A stretch of 64,000 nucleotides of DNA, from contig NC_055987.1 of the NCBI RefSeq assembly GCF_018446385.1, positions 5,603,705-5,667,704 of the forward strand, in the 5' to 3' direction. Below, one piece after another: positions 11,906-24,154 of this stretch; positions within the stretch are counted from its first letter, which is position 1, and the number at the start of each line of letters is the position of its first letter. The notes under the pieces were generated by a model that saw only the letters and a list, made by a program, of their open reading frames with translations, did no database searches and was not told where the DNA came from. Position numbers and translations under genes: made by a program. Source of the DNA: Zingiber officinale. Lineage: Eukaryota; Streptophyta; Magnoliopsida; Zingiberales; Zingiberaceae.

Positions 11906-12090
11906 TCACACGTGGGGACGTAGCAGCGGTAGAGCCACCACGTCATCGATGCTGATGTAAGTGGGCCCCAAATCATTTCTCCCGGTACCCAACTTCACTT
12001 TGACGCCACGTCATCGTTAGAATATACATTTTTATTAATCGGAGTGAGCCGGATTCGGCTTCTGGGCTCGTCAGTTGGGCTCCACTGGCT
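11906..12090 (-). promoter_or_regulatory. phosphatase promoter with two CCACGTCATC elements
   Basis: CCACGTCATC occurs at 11938-11947 and again at 12006-12015, 68 bp apart in the same orientation. An ACACGTGG G-box-like core lies near 11,909, and several TGGGCC/TGGGCT motifs at about 11,962-12,080. CCACGTCATC is the core of the plant unfolded-protein-response element P-UPRE and contains TGACGTGG in reverse, a bZIP-type site. Confidence 0.55.
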
Positions 12091-12739
12091 CGACCAATTA
12101 AAGTCGATTAGATTTGAACTGACATGAGTAATTAGCTTTCCAGCAAAAAGGCAAACATGCCATTAGATTTTTTTGGTCCTTTTCTGATGTTTGGTTCAGT
12201 GAGGTTTTCGATAAGAACGAAGTGCTATTTAATATTTTCCCACGGGATTTAAAGTAATAAACAAAGAGTGATTAATACGGCAAGGCGTGCAAATTAACGT
12301 TGAGTGTTGCTGGAGCACAAGTTACGAATTTTTTTATAAAATAGAATTCGATTCTTATAGGTATTTATTGCTATTGGTTTGAAGAGTGATCGCCATTAAT
12401 AGATATTTGGTGGTGGGAATTGTTTTTTTAGCTAAAGGCCATGGCAAAAGTTTATAGTTTTTTGTTTTTTTGATGTTAAGCAAGGACGAAGGCTTGTACT
12501 GTTTACTCGTGTGCTCAAATAGGGATGACCGTGGTTCTTCACGGGGTCGGTGTGTTCTTTATTTTGTGGACTTCGGGACAATCGTGAGAAGGCATGTGAG
12601 GGACCTTTAATTCTAATTTTGAAGTGGATCAGTAAATTGATTTAGTTTAGTGAATGTTTACCGAAATGAAAAATATAAAGAATAATAAAACTTCTTATAT
12701 AATTTTATCATTTTTGTGTGTTTTTTAAGCCCTGGCCTG
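12091..12739. other. spacer without recognised features
   Basis: Moderately AT-rich spacer between the phosphatase promoter and the MITE at 12,749. No ORF of interest and no obvious repeat ends. Confidence 0.4.
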
Positions 12740-12748
12740 AAACTTTAA

Positions 12749-13489
12749 CAGTAAATTAGAGAAAAATCTTTAATTATAATTTTAACTTTACATGCAATCC
12801 TTATGTCTAAAAAATTTTATTTTCACTTCCTGCATACAAAGTTTTATTTGTTTCAACTCCTTCATGCAAATATCATTACCTAATTACCCTTCAGAGTTTT
12901 TAGGTACAAAAAGTCCAAAAATGAGTATAATTCTTTTTAAATTCAACACTTTAAACTAGAATCCAGTATATTTCTATCAAAATTCAGTACTTTAAACAAG
13001 AATCCAGTATATTTCTATCAAAATTGGTCACTCATATTTTTTAGATATAAAAAATCTAAAATAAATATAATTCATTTTAAATTTGGTACTTTAAATTAGA
13101 TTCCAGTATATTTTTATATCAAAATGAATATGACTTTTTTTCTACTTAATATAATTCCTTCTAAATTCAGCACAATTCAAAGAAAATCTAGTATATTTTA
13201 TATATAATTGAGTATTATTTAAAGACAATCTAGTATATTTTTCATCTAATTAAAGTAGAAAAAGAGTCGTGCTCAATTTGATAGAAAATATATTGAATTC
13301 TAATTTAATGTGATGAATTTAAAAAAAAATTATACACATTTTTGGACTTTTTATACCTAAAAATATCAGAGATAATTAGGTAAATTAGTGTCTATTATTT
13401 TGGACTAGGGAGTGGAAACAAAGATTTTGGTCAATGGGAACTGCATGCAAAGTTGAATTCATGATTGGGGACTACATGTAAATTTACCC
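12749..13489. mobile_element. Mutator-like foldback MITE, copy 2 (best copy)
   Basis: About 741 bp made largely of two long imperfect inverted arms. The left arm contains ACTTTACATGCAATCC, ATTACCTAATTA and AAAGTCCAAAAATGAGTATA; each is matched in reverse on the right arm. Flanks are AAACTTTAA at 12740-12748 and 13490-13498, a 9-bp target duplication. Long terminal inverted repeats with a 9-bp duplication point to the Mutator (MULE) superfamily. No transposase is encoded. Confidence 0.7.
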
Positions 13490-13498
13490 AAACTTTAA

Positions 13499-14573
13499 TA
13501 ATCCTGTCTGAAATTAGGAAAGATGATACGTTGACTAATTAGTTTTGATATTGCTCGACTCTGAACTAGAGGAAGATGACACCGAGCGATACTATGTATC
13601 AAAAAAGAATATAAAGAAAAGAAAATGTCAATAAGCGAGCCAAAGAGATCTTCCTGATATAGGTATTCTGACACTCAAATTAGACAAGCGGGAGGGGGGA
13701 AATAGAATGTGATGAATACTAAAAAATGAATAGTGAACTTTGAATGCTTAACTTTGTGTACTTATGTTTTTAGGAGAAGACCCTTTATATAATATTAGTT
13801 TCCCTCTATGCACGGACAACGACACCTTTGCAAAAAAGAGTTGACTATTCTGACAATTTTCTTAAAATAGACCCATCATTTATATGTTTTGTAAGGTAGA
13901 AACTTCTATCATACAAGTTGTATAAAGAATATTCTCTTGATTCTCTGACAACAGTTACACAAAACGTCAAAAAAGAATATTAGGTCGTTGGACTAATGAG
14001 TAATTAATACATTTTGGTGGTAGACCAACTGAATCCTCTCTAACATCCGATCGGACCTCATTCTCGGGCGGAGTCAAGTCAGCTAAGGAATGTTGACCAT
14101 CTTAAGTACTCGACCTCCTTGAGGACTCAGTATCCACTCAGACAAGGAGTCTAGTTGAGCCATACATTTAGGGTATTCAATCAAACAAGAGGATTCGATT
14201 CTGATTTGAACTGAGATGGCTCGAGATTCATCGAGCTGAGGAAACTCAGGATCCGATTTAACAAAAGGCCTGATGGACTGGACTATTCAACCGAGTCATG
14301 CAACCATGCTAACTTTAAGTGTTAACATTTCCTTAACTTTGACCGTCACATCAATCATCCCTATTAACTTAGGCCATCTTATCCGCTGTATCATTCAACA
14401 TAATCAATACTAACTCGAAAATCTGAACATCTACTGGCGCACATTACAGAATAATCTCGACGTTCATATAGGCTCGTTTTAAAGATTCGTAAAGCTGAAA
14501 CAACAATAAGTTCAAATGCCTTGTGGATGGTAGCACAAAGCTTTCAGTCGGAAGAGACTCGACTGCCCTAACA
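13499..14573. other. spacer with an unidentified mid-GC patch
   Basis: From about 13,990 to 14,480 the base composition rises and no ORF is kept, with many GGACTC/ACTCAG-like words. It may be an old LTR fragment, but I found no ends or coding motifs. The part next to 14,573 is probably the 3' untranslated region of the receptor kinase. Confidence 0.3.
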
Positions 14574-17500
14574 TCATCTCGCCGATGGACCACTTACATC
14601 AGCTGACATTCTTGCAATATCTTCTATACGAAGGGCACCACTTCTAGTCTGGCTTGCATTGTTGACTTCCAAGTTCTCGCTGCAAGTGACTGGGTTCTCA
14701 GTCCTACCATGGGAGGTCTCTAGTACCAAGCTCTCTTTTAGCCGTGTCACAACTTGGGTCATGAGTGGTCTCTCACGGGATGACAACAAGGTGCAATCTA
14801 GTGCGACCTGTGCACACATCCAAACGGAGTTTATGTCATAATTCCCTTGTAATCTGGCATCAACAAGTTCCTCAATTTTTCCATTGGCAAACTCTTGGCG
14901 CACCCTTTGAGATATATGTATGTTCTCAGGAGTTCGCAAAATCGGAGGTTGCCCTGTGATCAGCTCTAAGAGAACTACTCCAAAACTGAATACGTCACTT
15001 CTTTCACCGAGCTGCAAGGAAACGTTGTACCTGCACAAGTCACAGAAGAATTCCCTACATCAGTCTCTTGTTCTTCAAATTTCCAAAACTGTTGAGCATT
15101 CATGCAAGCTTCTAAAGAACGAAATTTAACGACCTTAGTTCCCAGCAAACAAACCAGGAGCTGTAAAAGGTAGTTAAACTTTCAACTTTGTCAGAAACAC
15201 ATGTACAAGAAAAAATAAAACACGACGTCATTGAGGAGACTGCCAACTATTTATTCCAGTATTATCATAGTATACACATAAATGCTAGAATGTAAAGGCA
15301 TATGCTGATCAATGTAGAATTTTACATAATGAGAGTTTCTCGCATCTACAGAATACTGAGAGAAACAGTAAAAAGTATGGCAGTCTGGTCAAAGGGGTGG
15401 TAATTCAGAGTCTTGAACCGAACATTTACTTATTTGCATTTTATCAGCATGATTTCCAAATTACCTGTTGAATTTATAAGGTATATTTGTGAATAGATGT
15501 CAGAGATCAATCCAGGTTCAAATCTGAGGCCAGCCATAGAGTTCTAGTATTTTCCTACTCATTTCACATTGATTTGACTGTGAATGTTATATTCAAACAA
15601 AACCAAAGAAGAGACAACAATAGCATACTCTGGATCAAGATATCCTGGAGTTCCCTTTACTTTTGTTGATAGGGTGTTTGTCCCACTATCGAAAGCTTTT
15701 GACAGCCCAAAATCTGCTATCTTGGCCTCCAGATTCTCACTCAAAAGAATATTTGCAGACTTAACGTCTCTATGAATTAGTGGTGGCTTGCATTCTGAGT
15801 GCAAGTACTCCAGTCCTGTATCTCACTAAAATTTATGAGCTCAAATAATCATAAAATCAATAGATGAATTGGAGCAAGGATAATAATACTTTAAATTATG
15901 ATAACCTTGAGCAGCTTCAAGTGCAATTTGGAGACGCTGTCGCCAACTTAAAGTTCTTGTCCCAACTCTTTTGCCTGTATAATTTCATATTAACAATATC
16001 ATCAGTTTCTGATGTGAAAAAATGGACAATTATGCTACAAGGAACTTGATAGGTAGACAACCTGACAGCTTATTTGCAAGTCCTTTTGTATCAATTTCAT
16101 GATCGTTTAGAGTCTAACAACAAAAAATATTAGGAAAATGACATGATGTTCTTCTTGGTTTAGAAAACAAACCACTATTTCAAAGAAGTTAAGACTCAGT
16201 AATAACACTCACAAAGCTTCACTCCTGTCATCTGACCAAACATAAACTTAATATATTTTACTTCCTGGAGAATTGTAAGGCAAACAAACGTGATATTTAC
16301 TGAGTTTACGTATTGATATGTTTTGAAGGCAATGTCTTTTCTTTTAACCAATTATTCACATACTAGTCTTGGCTTAATTATTGTCTCAATGTTTTCATAC
16401 TCATTACCATATATCAAGGTGGACTACACTTATTCCACATACTCCCTTGGAGTGAACTTGTTTAAATGTAAAGATGGTATAAAATGCAGAATGACAGACC
16501 TCGCAGATGCTCAAGTAGAGTTCCTTGTGGCATATATTCAATTACAAGTGCTAGATAGTCTCCATCGATGCAGTAGCCCACCATAGAAACTAAATAGCGA
16601 TGATGAACCCTTGCCAAGTGCTGGGCCTGAAAAAAAATGAGAGTATATTTCAAGCTTAGCAATACCAACATTCCAAAAAGGATTGAAGTAGAACTAATGG
16701 AAAGCGTTATCTAATATAGGAATTCTGAAACACCATATACACTTCATTAAAGTCCAACAATTCTGTGGCGTGAAATCTAGAATAGGAATACAGACAAGAA
16801 TAGAAAGTACTAGTGAGTTCCAACTATTTGGAGAGTAGCTACAAACAAGGACCTATTTGTGCATAAGTGTTGATAGATTATTTCTGTTTATACTCCGAGC
16901 GTTCAATTCCCAGAAAAAACAAAGTAATTTATATTTAGGAACCATATACCACAATAAATCATAGATTCTATTTACTACTACTAGAGGAGAATTCCACTAC
17001 CTCAAGCTTCAAACGGAAATAAAAACTACTTAAATTACCTCAGCAAGGAATTCTTTGGCTCCTTGTGATGCTGTTTGAGATTGCATCTTGACTGCAACTT
17101 GAGCGCCATCTTCTAAGCACCCAAAGAAGACAATGCCAAATCCTCCTTCGCCTAGGATTTTATTGAAGTTGTTAGTTATGTTCTTCAACTCCAAGTACGT
17201 AAATTGGCGAATCTCCAGTTCCAATGAATCATGATGTTGGCCTTTTACTTGATTGGAGGAGACTTGATTCCCTGGATTCATGGTGGTATTACACCAGAAG
17301 CCTTTCAAGTTAAGCATGAAAACAAGAATTGCAAGTCATTTAAATTGGATCACATGGCATATAATCTTTTTCATTATCTCTGAGATGGACTGGGTTTTAA
17401 AGAAAGCTCACCCTGTGGCCTTTTCAGCCTCCAAATTATAGCCATCACTACAAGCAGAATGAAAATAGGAACTATACAAAGAATGACAATCATAGATGTT

Positions 17501-20500
17501 GCTAGTTTCTTCTTCCCTGATCTTGAAATTGCTCCACATGAAGTTCCATTGTCACAAAGAGATGGATTACCTTCAGTTCTGGCATGAGATGTAAGCATTT
17601 TTATTCTTTTAGGCTACAAATATTCTAATTGAACTACTTAAAAACTTGCAATATAAAATAAAATAATTGAAGAACTACACATATGTTAAAAGGATATCTA
17701 GTTTACTAATCTGTTAGAGAACACAAACCTTAAAGTAAGAAATCCATTTTGTGACCTTTCAAGTAGGGCAGAAGGAATCGATCCATTTAGCTGGTTGCTT
17801 GTTAAATCTCTACAAGTAGTTAGAAGTTAACCACTATGTTTTCATTTTACATATATTGAAAACAGAAAGAAGCAATTATGCAATATACTTACAGAACTTT
17901 GAGGGATGTCAATTCTGCTAGGACAGGGGGGATAGTCCCTGTCAAGTTGTTGTAAGACAAGTCCCTGGAATATTACAAAGCTATTGTAATTAGAATGAAT
18001 CTATCAGTTATTATTGCTAATTTAATTTAAAAAATAATCACAATTGCAGAACCAATTTGATGATGTTATAGGAAAATAATGCCATGATCACCAACCATTT
18101 AATATAAATTTCAAAGCTGTGATATGGTTCGGTAGAAAAATCCTACATTTTGAGAGTGTTAACTTCTTCCTAACCTAAATATTTAAGCAACCTTCTATGT
18201 ACTGTAACAATGCAGTTTTCATTTTCATAAACTATATCTGTTTCAAGGTTCTCATGATCTTACAAGTATTCAATTGCACCAAGGTTGGAAAAAGATTTGA
18301 CTATTTCACCGGTCAATCCACTGGATGATAGATCCCTGCAGAGTATTTCAACTAGTAAGCACATTGCTTTTGAATGGAACATCCTGACAATGCAGGAAAT
18401 GCAAATTTTAGGTAGGTGCTCACAAAGTAGTGATCCTTGGAAGATTTGAGATGTTATGAGTACAGTTTACTCCATCCCAAACTAAAGCTTGTGGTGAACA
18501 CGGATCTCCCACCCAATTTTTCTTGATTTGATATGATGATTTTATGGTCCTCATGGCATCAACTGTGTTAGAACAAATATAATTTAAATAATAGCTTGTT
18601 GTCATCGTATAAGAGCGATTAGTACTAAAAAAGTGGGAAATAAAAAACAAATTGGCATGAGAAAAATCCATTTAACTTACCAAAGTAAGGCAAACCAGAT
18701 AAGAGATAGAGACAAAGAGTTACAAACAATAACCATATTATAAAAAACTAGGCGAGGATGGGAGGCAAATAATTAGATTATGGCACCAAAAGAAAAAAAA
18801 CATTTAGATTTTATACTCAAATTTTTCAATATATTTTTTTTCCCTAATCAGTCTATCAAACCCACTTTTGCCCATCATAAAACTTCCTCCACTTTGCAAA
18901 TGAAATTCCTTGTCATCGTAAAAGGATAAGGCCATAAGGAGGAGAAGATAACCCTAAAATCATTAATTAGATTACTCTTTTTGCGAGTAAAACACTTAGG
19001 GTTTTAAATGAATCGAACGTTCATGAACAAGCTTGGTGTTCGACTTGGTAAGAACTTGTTTATGTTCGTTCAATATACACAAGATCAATTAAATAAACAA
19101 GTTTGAACAGCTTATTTAACTAAACGAACAAGCTTGAACACATATACGTTCAACTCGTTAACATTCATGAACAACGTTCGTGAACAAGTTTGTGAACAAC
19201 ATTCATAAATTATGTTTATTAATAAAACTTTTATAAACTTGCTAAATAAATAAAGAAATTTTCAAAATGAACAAATAAATTTGTATTATCAAACTCAATA
19301 ATTAATCAAACAAGCTTAAAATATAAAAAATTGCAAACAATCAAACAAGTTTGAATTGAGAGTTCGATGACATCTAAATGAACCAAGCTCAAGCCAAGCT
19401 CAAATCAAGCTCAAGCTCATAAAAAAGAAACCAAGCCAAACTTGAACAATCATTTTAACGGCTTGATTCATTTTATGCTAGGCTGGGCTTGGCTTGGTTA
19501 TCTTATTAAACAAGCTTGAACACCCTTTGGCTCAACTCGGCTCGGCTCAGCTTATTTACAACCCTAAAAACACTGTACTCCAAACTCAAATCAGTAGCTC
19601 GCTTTTGATTTCCAATATACTAAACCTAGAAAGTTTGATGAAGCTCGATAGGCTATAAAAGCTGAAATGTCCTTGGGACAGAAATTGAAAGCAAAATAGT
19701 CCGCCGCAACAAATCCTAGTGCAATAAGTCGAAACAAAAGCATATAAATTAAGCGCGTACCGTCCTTTTCTTCAGACGCCACATTCTGATCCCGCATCTT
19801 TGAGTATACCTCGACGGCGTTGAGGATGGGCGGAAGGGTGGAGCTGCTCAGAGCCTCAAGTGTGATGTTGTAGGACGGCGACGGAACGAGGGGCAGGGTG
19901 CTGACCACAGCGTCCGAATAGAGGTAGTCCGGGGTCAAGTTCCCAATCAAGATATTGCCAATGCGAATGTCGAAGCTGCGCGACTCGTCGGTGCTGGCGA
20001 GGTCAAAGATCTCAGAGATATGGAGGACGTAGAAGTACTGGTTTACGTCGGCGGGGTCGGCGACCCAGGGGACGACGAGCTGGCGGGAGTTGGTAGGGCT
20101 GGCGGCGGTCTGCATGACGACGGAAGGCACCTCGTAGTGGTCATTGTCGATGTTTTGGACCGTGGAGTCGGTGTGAAAATTGGTCCACACGGGCAAGGTC
20201 CAGGGCTGCCAAAGCCGGTCGTGGAGGTCATGGGGATACCTGTCCGTGGCCCCCATGGGTGGGAAAACATTACTTCTTTTTGTGTTTAATTCAAATTTTA
20301 TACCAATTTTATAAAATTTAAATTAAAAAAGGGAATGAATAGGTAATTATCATGCAATATATACAAATTAAAGAAAAATAACATACTCAAGAAAAAAAAA
20401 TCAAGGAAATAGTTAATAATAGATATATAGAATAATGAGATCCATAAAAAAAAAAAAATAGTGGGTTATGAATTTATATGTTTATTTTTTTATATTTTTT

Positions 20501-21780
20501 TAAAATTTTTACCCATATTATTGCTCTAAATTAAATTAGGATATCCCTATAATATTTCATAATTTTAAGGAAAAATTTATATACCGTCTCAATCATAATT
20601 TAAACTTTACATATATTACACATATAAAAAAAATTTTATCTAAACATAATAGGCATCAATTTACTTAATTACTTCTCATATTTTTTTAATTTAAAAAATT
20701 TAAGAATGAGTATAATTTCTCTTAAATTCATCATGTTAAATTAAAATTTAGTATATTTTCTATAAAATTAAGTATGATTTTTCTTACATCTCAATTGGAT
20801 GAAAAATATATTAGATTCTATTGCTTATATTAATATGTTGATTTTAAAAAGAATTATATTTAATTTTGACTTTTTTTATCTAAAAAATTATAAAAGATAG
20901 TTAGTTAAGTTGATGTCTATTATATTGGGTTAGGGAGTAGAAATAAAGTTATGCATTTAAAATTGAAATTGTGATGGTGGATTATAAGACCATTTACTGT
21001 AATTTTTAATTATAAAATATTTAACCAAAAGATAATACTAATAAATAAATAAATTCACCTTATGTAATTCTGGGCCCCTCCCACATTGACCCGGTTGAAC
21101 ATCACCAAACTGAGCGAGGCGTTGACCACCGGATACATCGAGTCCTTCAGCGGCCTCACGTCCACCGACGACACGAACGGCGTCCCGCCCCCCGTGTTGA
21201 CCAGGCACACCCAGAGGTGGTCTGCCGCCGCCACCGTGATGGCTTCCACCGGCAACAAGGCGCTCGGGTCAGTGATGTTGACCGTCTTCCATAGGTTCAC
21301 GCCGAGGTGGAGGTCGAAGGTGAGCCGCTGCGAGTCGAGGCCGTCGTAGTTGCCGTACAAGAACCAGGCGCGCACCAGGTACTTGGAGCCCCTGGCGATG
21401 CCCTCTCGGATGGTGTAGCAGTTGCGGGTGCCGTTGGGGAAGCTCCGCACCGTGAACAACCTTCGCGCCAGCAGCGGGGCCACGTACGCCGCCGAGATGT
21501 TTGCGCTAATGCCTGCGTCGGAGTCGACGAAGCCACGGTCGGAGACGTAGGTGATGTTGGTGAGTGGATCGACGTAGGTGGTGCCTTCGGCAGCGCCGGA
21601 GTCAATGCTAATGAATCCTGCAAATTATGCACGAATCGTAGGATTGTTGTTCAAGTTCAACTCTGGAAATTTAACACAATGTGTGTCTTAGTTACCGAGA
21701 GCCTCTGTGGGCTGAGGGAGAACCGGGACGGCGGCCATAGCGAAGCAGAGGAGGAGGAGCAAGCGCCAAGTTGAAGCCAT
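14574..21780 (-). CDS. malectin-like LRR receptor-like protein kinase (LRR-I class)
   Basis: Thirteen exons: 21780-21696, 21617-21059, 20239-19761, 18562-18424, 18335-18264, 17964-17893, 17809-17729, 17578-17412, 17301-17039, 16626-16500, 15974-15906, 15815-15629, 15030-14574; total 2,757 nt, 918 residues. In order: signal peptide (1-28), malectin-like ectodomain (about 29-350), GDPC motif (393-396), about three leucine-rich repeats ([12 protein letters not shown] and so on), transmembrane helix (about 522-545) and kinase. The kinase shows GEGGFG (602-607), Lys623 in VAVK, HRDVK with Asp721, DFG (739-741) and [10 protein letters not shown], so it should be an active RD kinase at the plasma membrane. 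Arabidopsis relatives include IOS1 and SIRK; the ligand is unknown. Introns 2 and 3 each carry a MITE. All frames agree and the gene looks intact. Confidence 0.94.
18997..19566. mobile_element. hAT-type MITE in receptor-kinase intron 3
   Basis: Ends are TAGGGTTTTAAATGAA on the left and the inverse of TAGGGTTGTAAATAAG on the right. It is flanked by a perfect 8-bp duplication AAAACACT (18989-18996 and 19567-19574). The interior is rich in GAACAAGCTTG-like subterminal words in both orientations. The 570-bp element encodes nothing. Confidence 0.85.
20570..21003. mobile_element. Mutator-like foldback MITE, copy 3, in receptor-kinase intron 2
   Basis: Shares both arms with the copies at 444 and 12,749: ATAATTTAAACTTTACAT on the left, TAATAGGCATCAATTTACTT, GAGTATAATTTCTCTTAAAT, and on the right GACTTTTTTTATCTAAAAAA then TTGGGTTAGGGAGTAGAAAT. 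Flanks AATTTTAAG and AATTTTTAA are an imperfect 9-bp pair, so the exact ends are uncertain by a few bases. Confidence 0.6.
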
Positions 21781-21847
21781 CTTTTGTGAACAGACGAAGA
21801 AGAACGGACTGCTTTGCTCGACGAACGATTTAGCAGAATGGAGTGGA

Positions 21848-21854
21848 ATTTATA
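21848..21854 (-). promoter_or_regulatory. TATA box of the receptor kinase gene
   Basis: TATAAAT on the minus strand, 68-74 bp upstream of the start codon at 21780. This leaves a leader of about 40 nt, which is plausible for a plant gene. The next upstream sequence has no competing TATA motif in a similar position. Confidence 0.5.
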
Positions 21855-21989
21855 CTACTAATCGGCGAGACAGGCGGCTGCGCTCACCACTTCGATATGA
21901 TTGGGGCATTTCGTCGAACAATTTTTTGTTGGATATTAACATGGATGATAGAAATCACGGTTGACTATTAACATACCTCGTGATGACGC

Positions 21990-23548
21990 GCTAGTCATTA
22001 TACCATCCCGAGGAACTTTTACTGGATATATTTAAATAGAAAATAGATAAAAAAGAAAGATGTTTCACATTAGACTTTTCAAAATATATAGTTGTGGGTT
22101 TAAATTGATTCATATGTATTGATAATTTTAACAAATATATGGGGAGAGTCTTTCTCTTATGTGTGAATGTATAGGGGTGTAAATCCAACGTTCGGATTGT
22201 ACTGAACCAAATTAACTCGTGTGCGAGCACGATCTACAAATATCGAACCAGTCAAGGTAAAATTAGAGATCATTAACATGTAACGGATATATTAAATTAG
22301 ATATTAATGTAGATTATAAACAGTCGAGTGAAACATTAGTCAATGAAATTTTTTAATAAAAAATGTTACACACAGAAAAGAAGCAATAGCTCTCGACCTT
22401 CGTTTTCCTCCTGCTCAGTCATGCAACTCTTGTTCGGCAAAGTGACTGTGATAGCAGTGGGATACCACTCAATTCATCATGACCATCGGTGTTTGGTAGA
22501 AACTACGGTTAATTGTTGTATCTCATTGTATCCTGGGAAATAGACGGCTCGAGTAATCCTCGAAGCACAGCCGGAGGTGGGGTGAATCTGTTTCAAGGAA
22601 AATGTGACTATCGTAGATCTCGATCCATTTGCCCACTCGCTTGGCCGCTCGATTTTTCTTCCCGACCGACAATATTCGCTAGGCATCTTCCTCCGCTTGT
22701 TCTCTTGGCTTCTCTGCCTGTCCGACCGTCCGTTTGCTCATTCGCTTAGTCTCTTCCTCCGCTCGGCTGCACGCCCGTTCAACCGCACGCTCACTCGGTA
22801 GCTTGATTTTCTGCCCAATCAATCGAATACTCGCTCAACCGCTCACTCGCTCGGCAATTCGACCTCTCGGATTGCTCAGCTTCTTAATTCGCTCGATCGA
22901 TCTGCCTGCTCATTTTTCAACAAACAATTAAAATAATAATAAAAAAACTATTATTGAGCACGGCATTTAACCATACAATTTTAGCATCGTGGCATTTTCA
23001 CTTTAGCTTTGAATTTAAATGCAAGTTAGTTTGCAAAAGAATGAATATTATTTTTATAGTGTAAGTTGAGTTAAAAATATTCACGTTGATCTTCGTTTTT
23101 TAAAGATAGAAATTGAACAATTTATACAACAGCCCAATCATCGTACTCTAACTTTGATACAAACTGATTTGCATGCAAACTTAGAAGGAATACCTTCGAA
23201 GAAGGGCATTGTTGAGAAAATAAAAATGTGTTTTAGTAATAATTGCCAATGTGTGTGTTTTTTGCTAAATTGTTTTTATTTTGTATCTGTCGCCTTGCAA
23301 ATTGCACTTTTTTTGGAGTGAACATGTTGAGCTATCACAACTCACGACCAGCCTCCAAAGTCAACTCAGATAGACTTGAGTTTAGTGCATGCACGCCAAT
23401 AAGAATCTATCATTTATTAGTATTGTGGTTGACTTCGAATTGTTGGAACGGTTATAGACTTGTGATAAATTGAAAACAATTCATCTACATGCTCGACTCG
23501 GAGATGTACCACAGAGGTCAACTCTTTCACCGAATTGGAAGGCATAGA
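21990..23548. other. spacer with a cryptically repetitive CT-rich block
   Basis: From about 22,610 to 22,915 the plus strand repeats words such as CTCGCTCGG, CGCTCG and TTCGCT with no fixed period. Several frames stay open only because of this composition. The rest is AT-rich spacer. Near 22,170 AGGGGTGTAAATC resembles a hAT terminal repeat, but no partner end was found. Confidence 0.35.
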
Positions 23549-23556
23549 CTTCGTTC

Positions 23557-24146
23557 TAGGGGTCAAAATGAACCCAATCAGTTAATCCGATCCCAATTGG
23601 TTTGAAAAAAAATCAGATTTAGATTGGAGTTTTCGGGTTTGAATGGAATTCGGTTTAAAAATGTTTAAGTTGTTTTAGTTTCAGATCGAATTTGAATATT
23701 CAAGTAGATCTAAATTTAGAATTACGAGACATTTTTTTTAAAAAAATTTTTTTATTTTATTTTAAAAATTAAAATATTTTATTTACCTAAATAGTATAAT
23801 ATGACAAAAGACGATCCATTCTTTCCAGTGCCTCCGTCAATTTATTACGAGGTCAATACGAAAAAAATAAATCATAGATAACTACTAATCATTAGTGCAA
23901 TGGTCAAGATATAGGAAAAAAAATACTTAAATAATATAATGGAGTATAAGAAGGATGAAGTATTGAGATTAAAATGAAGAATTATAAATAAATAATATTT
24001 TTTGTTTACGGGTAAGACAGGTTATTCGAGTTATCAGATTTCGATTTAGAATTTTCAAATTTAGATCGGATTGAAATGAAATTCAAATTAAATTATTTTT
24101 CAATAACTGATCTTTAATCCAACCCGAAACTACCGAACCATCTCTG
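23557..24146. mobile_element. hAT-type MITE upstream of the RGG gene
   Basis: The left end is TAGGGGTCAAAATG and the right end, inverted, CAGAGATGGTTCGG. An 8-bp duplication CTTCGTTC flanks it at 23549-23556 and 24147-24154. The interior is AT-rich with GATTTAGAT and CGGATT words near both ends. The terminal repeats are weak; the target duplication carries the call. Confidence 0.6.
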
Positions 24147-24154
24147 CTTCGTTC

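Noticed and set aside
20020-20289. Plus-strand open frames over the receptor-kinase malectin exons (also 21,086-21,774)
   Set aside because: GC-rich antisense shadows of exons 2 and 3; the minus-strand frame is the conserved one.
22170-22190. AGGGGTGTAAATC resembling a hAT end
   Set aside because: No matching inverted end or 8-bp duplication could be found nearby.
22513-22931. Chain of plus-strand ORFs
   Set aside because: Low-complexity CT-rich DNA without stops; no domain and no start context.
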